Origin: Gemmatimonadota bacterium
GTDB taxonomy: Bacteria > Gemmatimonadota > Gemmatimonadetes > Longimicrobiales > Gaopeijiaceae
DNA: 64,000 bases
NCBI GenBank assembly: GCA_022823225.1
Contig: JAJDXM010000015.1
Location: 55,104 to 119,103 of the forward strand
Direction of reading: 5' to 3'
Each line of letters starts with the position of its first letter. Position 1 is the stretch's first letter. The notes under the pieces are model-generated. The model made no database searches, was not told the DNA's origin, and was given only the letters and a program-made list of their open reading frames with translations. A program made the translations under genes and the position numbers. Below are positions 60,637 to 64,000 of this stretch, piece after piece.

Positions 60637-62538
60637 GTGAACAGGAAGACCGACCTGCAGGCTTTCTGGAACGAAGTGCGCCGCCGCCGCGTGGCCCGTG
60701 CCGGCGGTTTCTACGTCGTCGCCGCGTTCATCGCGCTGCAGCTGGGCGAAATCGTCCTGCCCGCCTTCAACGCGCCGGACTGGGTGCTTCAGTCCCTGGT
60801 GGTCCTGCTGCTGCTTGGACTGCCGGTCGTGCTGGCGTTCGCGTGGGTGTACGACATGACACCGGAGGGGCTGGAGCGGACGACTGACCGGGACGTAGCG
60901 AAGGTGAGCCTCGCGCCCCGCGTGGCGCTACTGGCCATCACGGTGATTGCGGCCGGGCTGGGGGTGTTGTGGTTTCAGCGCAACGCGCGGACCGGCGGTG
61001 ATGGCGGGGTCCCCGCGGCGGCGACGCCGGGCGCCGAGTCGGAGTTGCTGGCTCTGGCGCAGCTGGACACAACCGTCACCGCGATCGCCGTGCTGCCGCT
61101 GGTGGACCTCACGGGCGGCGACGACCTCTTCTCCCGTCAACTGCACGACGAGATCATCACGCTCCTGAGCAAACTGACCACGCTACGGGTCGTGTCGCGC
61201 ACCTCGGTGGAGCGGTATCGCGCGACGGACAAGCTCCTCCCCGAGATCGCGGCCGAGCTGGATGTGCAGCGCATCGTCACGGGATCGGTGGCGATGGCGA
61301 CCGGCAGCGACAGTGTGCGAATTTCGGTCCAGCTCCTCGACGCGCCAACCGACACGCACCTCCACTCGATCACCTACCAGCGCGAGATGAAGGACATCCT
61401 GCGACTCCAGACCGACGTGGCGGTCGACATCGCACGGACCGTGGTGGGCGAGCTGGACGCCTTCGCGGCCCCCGAACAGCTTGCGCAGGTCGACCCGGAG
61501 GCCTACCGCCTGGCCTTGCACGGCCAGCAGGCTCTGGAACTCGGGACGCCCGAGGGGCGGAGTCAGGCGCTGGACTATCTCGACCAGGCGGTCGACCGTG
61601 ACCCATCGTTCGCGTTCGCGAGGGTTCTGCGTTTCGGCGCGGTGCTGGGGGCGGCGATCGAAGGGGACTCGGTTTCCCGGGCCAGGCTTGCGATGGCACA
61701 GGAGGACTGGGAGGAGGCGCGTGAACTCGGCGGTGTCGACGAAGAGGTGGCGGCGGCAGAACTGGCGGCTGGCCAGGCCGGGCTTCAGCTGGGTCCGGGG
61801 GTGGGGTGGCTCGGGCCGGCCGGTGAAGGCGTGGAAGGGGAGGAAGCCGATGTGCGGATCGCGGTGACGGATTCCCTTACCCGACAGGCCCTGAGGCAGC
61901 GCACGAGCATCGGTCGCCAGTTCCGGGATCCGTTCCGGGAGTCGTACCGGCACCGGGAACTGGGTCAGTACGACAGTGCGGCCGTTGTCCTTCGTGCGGT
62001 TCTGGAGGAAAACGAAAGGATTGTTCCGGCGTGGGCGGCGCTGGAGGACCTGCATCTCCGCCAGCGCGACTATGCCGGGGCCGTGGAGGTCCGTGACGAG
62101 TGGATCCGGGCCACGCAGCGCGATCCGGGTGCAGCCGCGACCGCCATCGAAACCCTGCGCGGAACCGTCGACGCCGCCGACCCGCGCACCTACTGGGAGT
62201 GGCGGCAGGGTCACATCGCGGCGCGCCAGGACCGCGGGGAGCGCGTGTCCCATGTGGAGATGGCCACGATCGCCATGCACCTCGGCGACCGGCGCGGTGC
62301 CCTGGACCACCTGGAGGCGGCCACGCAGACCACGGGGAGAATGGACCCCGGGCTGGGCTCGCTCGGCACCGACCCGGTATGGGATCCGGTGCGCCGGCAT
62401 CCCCGGTTCAGGGAGGTCCAGCGGCAGGTGGAGGAGTATATCGTGGAGACGCGGCAATCGCGCGGCTCAAGGGGTCAGAGGGGACCCGGGCCGCGGCCGG
62501 AGGATGACGGCAGGCGCCAGCCGGGTGACCGGCGGTAG
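60637..62538 (+). CDS. FlgO-like domain and TPR membrane protein
   Basis: 633 residues from GTG at 60637 (NRKTDLQAFWNEVRRRRVAR, the usual start of this family). Two membrane segments (GFYVVAAFIALQLGEIVLPA, SLVVLLLLGLPVVLAFAWVY), then another at LLAITVIAAGLGVLW. IAVLPLVDLTGGDDLFSRQL and TLRVVSRTSVERYRATD belong to the FlgO/TolB-like domain (about 135-290). Helical TPR-type sequence follows to about 590. The kinase or cyclase domain that normally precedes this in such proteins is absent. A Gly/Arg-rich low-complexity tail ends it. Confidence 0.75.
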   Translation: MNRKTDLQAFWNEVRRRRVARAGGFYVVAAFIALQLGEIVLPAFNAPDWVLQSLVVLLLLGLPVVLAFAWVYDMTPEGLERTTDRDVAKVSLAPRVALLAITVIAAGLGVLWFQRNARTGGDGGVPAAATPGAESELLALAQLDTTVTAIAVLPLVDLTGGDDLFSRQLHDEIITLLSKLTTLRVVSRTSVERYRATDKLLPEIAAELDVQRIVTGSVAMATGSDSVRISVQLLDAPTDTHLHSITYQREMKDILRLQTDVAVDIARTVVGELDAFAAPEQLAQVDPEAYRLALHGQQALELGTPEGRSQALDYLDQAVDRDPSFAFARVLRFGAVLGAAIEGDSVSRARLAMAQEDWEEARELGGVDEEVAAAELAAGQAGLQLGPGVGWLGPAGEGVEGEEADVRIAVTDSLTRQALRQRTSIGRQFRDPFRESYRHRELGQYDSAAVVLRAVLEENERIVPAWAALEDLHLRQRDYAGAVEVRDEWIRATQRDPGAAATAIETLRGTVDAADPRTYWEWRQGHIAARQDRGERVSHVEMATIAMHLGDRRGALDHLEAATQTTGRMDPGLGSLGTDPVWDPVRRHPRFREVQRQVEEYIVETRQSRGSRGQRGPGPRPEDDGRRQPGDRR

Positions 62539-62568
62539 GCCGGTCGGCGTTCGGCCGGTCGGCGTTCG
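62536..62568 (+). repeat. 15-bp direct repeat after the FlgO/TPR gene
   Basis: GGCCGGTCGGCGTTC occurs twice in tandem, with a partial third copy, just after the gene. Short and of unknown role. Confidence 0.6.
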
Positions 62569-62578
62569 GCCGATGGAC

Positions 62579-63304
62579 TCATATCCCCGATCGAGCCTGA
62601 CCGCTCCGGTCCAAACCCCACATCTGCACATACTCGACGCCCAGCTCGTCCTCCGCCTTCCCCAAAATGTAGTCCTCGCCGATCTCATGGATGACCAGGC
62701 CGGGCGGCGTCTCGACAAACCCCAGGACCACGCCCTCGGGGTCGAAGACCGTCCAGAGGGCGCGATCCCCGTCTTCGGGCAGGTTGTACTCGCGGACCCA
62801 GAGGTTGCCGGGTGCGTCCACTTCGATCGCCGTGAAGGCCGGAAATGACTCTGGCACCGGGAAGGCATCAAGGGTGGCGTTGTATCGATCCGTCATCATG
62901 GTAGCCGTTTCCGTGAGCACATTGGCTTCCCGGTAGCTCTCGATATCGGCTTGCGTGGGACCTCGCACGTTGTTTTCGCGCCGCACGATGCGCGCCAGAG
63001 ATCCGTCGTGGCGGTAGGCCCGGATTTCGTAGCGGTCCGTGGGTGCCAGCACCACGAAATCTCCCCACGCCGCCCAGCGCAGGGTCTTCTGCAGCGGCGG
63101 GTCGTACAGTCCCATGCCGGTGCCGTCGCCGAAGTGGTCCTCGAAGTACCAGAAGATCTCGGCACCGGGATGGCGGCCGAGCGCCGCCGCACGAGAACCG
63201 TCGTCCGTCAGCAGAGCAAATTCCAGGTGGCTGCGGTTCATGCCCTTCTCGGGCAGCAGCGATGGGCGGACATTGACACCGAATCTGGTATCTATTGGTA
63301 TCAC
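62579..63304 (-). CDS. 6-bladed beta-propeller protein, N-terminally short
   Basis: 241 residues from GTG at 63304; the frame is closed 9 bases upstream by a stop. It matches only the C-terminal blades of the propeller lipoproteins common in this kind of genome (YRHDGSLARIVRRENNVRG, DAPGNLWVREYN, WTVFDPEGVVLGFVETPPG). The lipoprotein signal and first blades are missing. Next to a tyrosine integrase gene; likely truncated by an integration event. Confidence 0.65.
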   Translation of the reverse strand: MIPIDTRFGVNVRPSLLPEKGMNRSHLEFALLTDDGSRAAALGRHPGAEIFWYFEDHFGDGTGMGLYDPPLQKTLRWAAWGDFVVLAPTDRYEIRAYRHDGSLARIVRRENNVRGPTQADIESYREANVLTETATMMTDRYNATLDAFPVPESFPAFTAIEVDAPGNLWVREYNLPEDGDRALWTVFDPEGVVLGFVETPPGLVIHEIGEDYILGKAEDELGVEYVQMWGLDRSGQARSGI

Positions 63305-63363
63305 TTGGTCTTACGGGATGTAGTGGTCGATTTCCCGCCGTTTGATTCCCGCCAAGTGAAATT

Positions 63364-64000
63364 CTAGCCGCTCGCCCCGCGGCGGGCTTCCAGAGCCGTA
63401 CGAAGCTGTCCCTCGTCGGGCCTCTGGTAGCAGTTGAGCACCGTCTTGGCGTTCCGCCAGCCGCCAAGCTCGCAGAGCACCTTGAGCGGCTGGTCCATCA
63501 GGTCGCTCGCAAACTTGCGCCTCAGCGAGTGCCAGCCCCTCCGGTGCTTCCGCTCGATCCCCGCGAGTCGCTCGGCCCGGCACCACCAGACGCGCGGCTG
63601 CGACGGGCTCACGGACTTCAAGGGATGCTTCGCCGACGGCAGCACCGGCGCGTCCGCGATCCCGGGGCTCCTCTTCCACGCCTGCCTGAGCACGGCGAGC
63701 GCCTTTGCGGACAACGGCGTCCGGTGCTCGTATCCCGTCTTCTCGTGCTCGCTGCGCCACCGAATGGTCTCGCGGTCGAGGTCAATATCGCGCCACCTGA
63801 GGTGCCGGATGGCTCCGATTCGGTGCCCGGTTTCGTGCGCGAGGACGAGGGCGATGTGGAACCGCCACCCGACCTGCCGGGACACCTTCAGAAGCGCCCG
63901 GTATTCCTCGTTTGTAACGACGACGCGAACCGGGTTCTTCTCGACGGGCTTCCTGAGACCCTTTAGCGGGTTTCTGTCGAGGAGCAGGCGACCGTGCTCG
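63364..64000 (-). CDS. tyrosine recombinase/integrase, N-terminus beyond the window edge
   Basis: 212 codons visible, open to the edge. Catalytic set: Arg in GHRIGAIRHLRW, Lys in EHEKTGYEHRTP, HxxR in HSLRRKFASDL, Trp/His site in GGWRNAKT and the nucleophile Tyr in VLNCYQRP. All needed residues are seen. Site-specific integrase of an island or prophage. Ends 59 bases before the start of the short propeller gene; no attachment site repeat was identified. Confidence 0.85.
   Translation of the reverse strand, partial: EHGRLLLDRNPLKGLRKPVEKNPVRVVVTNEEYRALLKVSRQVGWRFHIALVLAHETGHRIGAIRHLRWRDIDLDRETIRWRSEHEKTGYEHRTPLSAKALAVLRQAWKRSPGIADAPVLPSAKHPLKSVSPSQPRVWWCRAERLAGIERKHRRGWHSLRRKFASDLMDQPLKVLCELGGWRNAKTVLNCYQRPDEGQLRTALEARRGASG

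Noticed and set aside
1..64000. tRNA, rRNA or CRISPR
   Set aside because: No clover-leaf with a CCA-compatible end, no rRNA-like sequence, and no regularly spaced repeat array were seen.

Overview
High-GC bacterial chromosome segment, most consistent with a member of the Gemmatimonadota or a close relative. This is an inference from gene content: a VPS10/sortilin-like BNR-repeat secreted protein, a DUF5777 barrel, a TonB receptor with an N-terminal carboxypeptidase-like domain, a FlgO/TPR membrane protein, a YtcJ-type lipoprotein amidohydrolase, a TAT-exported epimerase-like protein, a CxxCH/copper monooxygenase-like protein, and many lipoproteins. No rRNA, tRNA or CRISPR array was seen, so taxonomy cannot be fixed from the window.

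Layout. 1-2743 (minus): DUF445 - lipoprotein - DUF1499 operon. 2928-13121 (plus): very compact run: sugar-1-phosphate nucleotidyltransferase, isopropylmalate-synthase-like enzyme, then phoB-phoR-pstS-pstC-pstA-pstB-phoU with an SDR and msrB, nearly all joined by 4-base stop/start overlaps. This is a complete phosphate-sensing and high-affinity uptake module, but its PstB ATPase lacks the usual Q-loop and switch-His residues. 13185-15825: NAD-type isocitrate dehydrogenase, a small zinc-ribbon membrane protein, glutaryl-CoA dehydrogenase. 15965-16819: orphan DUF5131 (phage Gp37/Gp68) gene. 16844-21425 (minus): Hcp-like Sel1 protein and two ABC-2 ATPase/permease pairs, all overlapping. 21538-24499: divergent pair of Npt1/Npt2-like transporters. 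24545-29013: zinc-ribbon protein of unknown function, large outer-membrane-like protein, DUF5777 barrel. 29071-30765: M49-like lipoprotein peptidase.

30.9-39.5 kb is accessory and defence-like: a short DprA/SLOG protein, a frameshifted YgjP metalloprotease, a TIGR04255 - XRE - 'TQTCDL' operon, a MazEF pair broken by a 10-bp duplication, an HsdR/type IV restriction-like domain fused to a GreA/GreB C-terminal domain, and, convergent with it, a MORC-like GHKL ATPase. A DinB protein follows. 39.5-42.8 kb: DUF3303-like protein, phosphodiesterase lipoprotein, a second copy of the zinc-ribbon family, and an intact RelBE-type pair with a recognisable promoter. 42.9-63.3 kb: secreted and envelope functions (VPS10-like protein, frameshifted TonB receptor, amidase with CHRD tail, DUF3667, RidA lipoprotein, YtcJ amidohydrolase, epimerase-like protein, monooxygenase-like pair), a third ABC-2 exporter, and the FlgO/TPR protein. 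The right edge holds an N-terminally short beta-propeller gene next to a tyrosine integrase that runs off the window.

An 18-bp imperfect palindrome, TGTAA-N8-TKACA, recurs at five loci (six sites) in otherwise GC-rich DNA. It overlaps the start regions of three genes and lies in two convergent gaps. It is the best candidate here for an undescribed regulatory element. Two single-base frameshifts (YgjP, TonB receptor) may be real decay or assembly error; the mazF duplication looks like a genuine slippage event.
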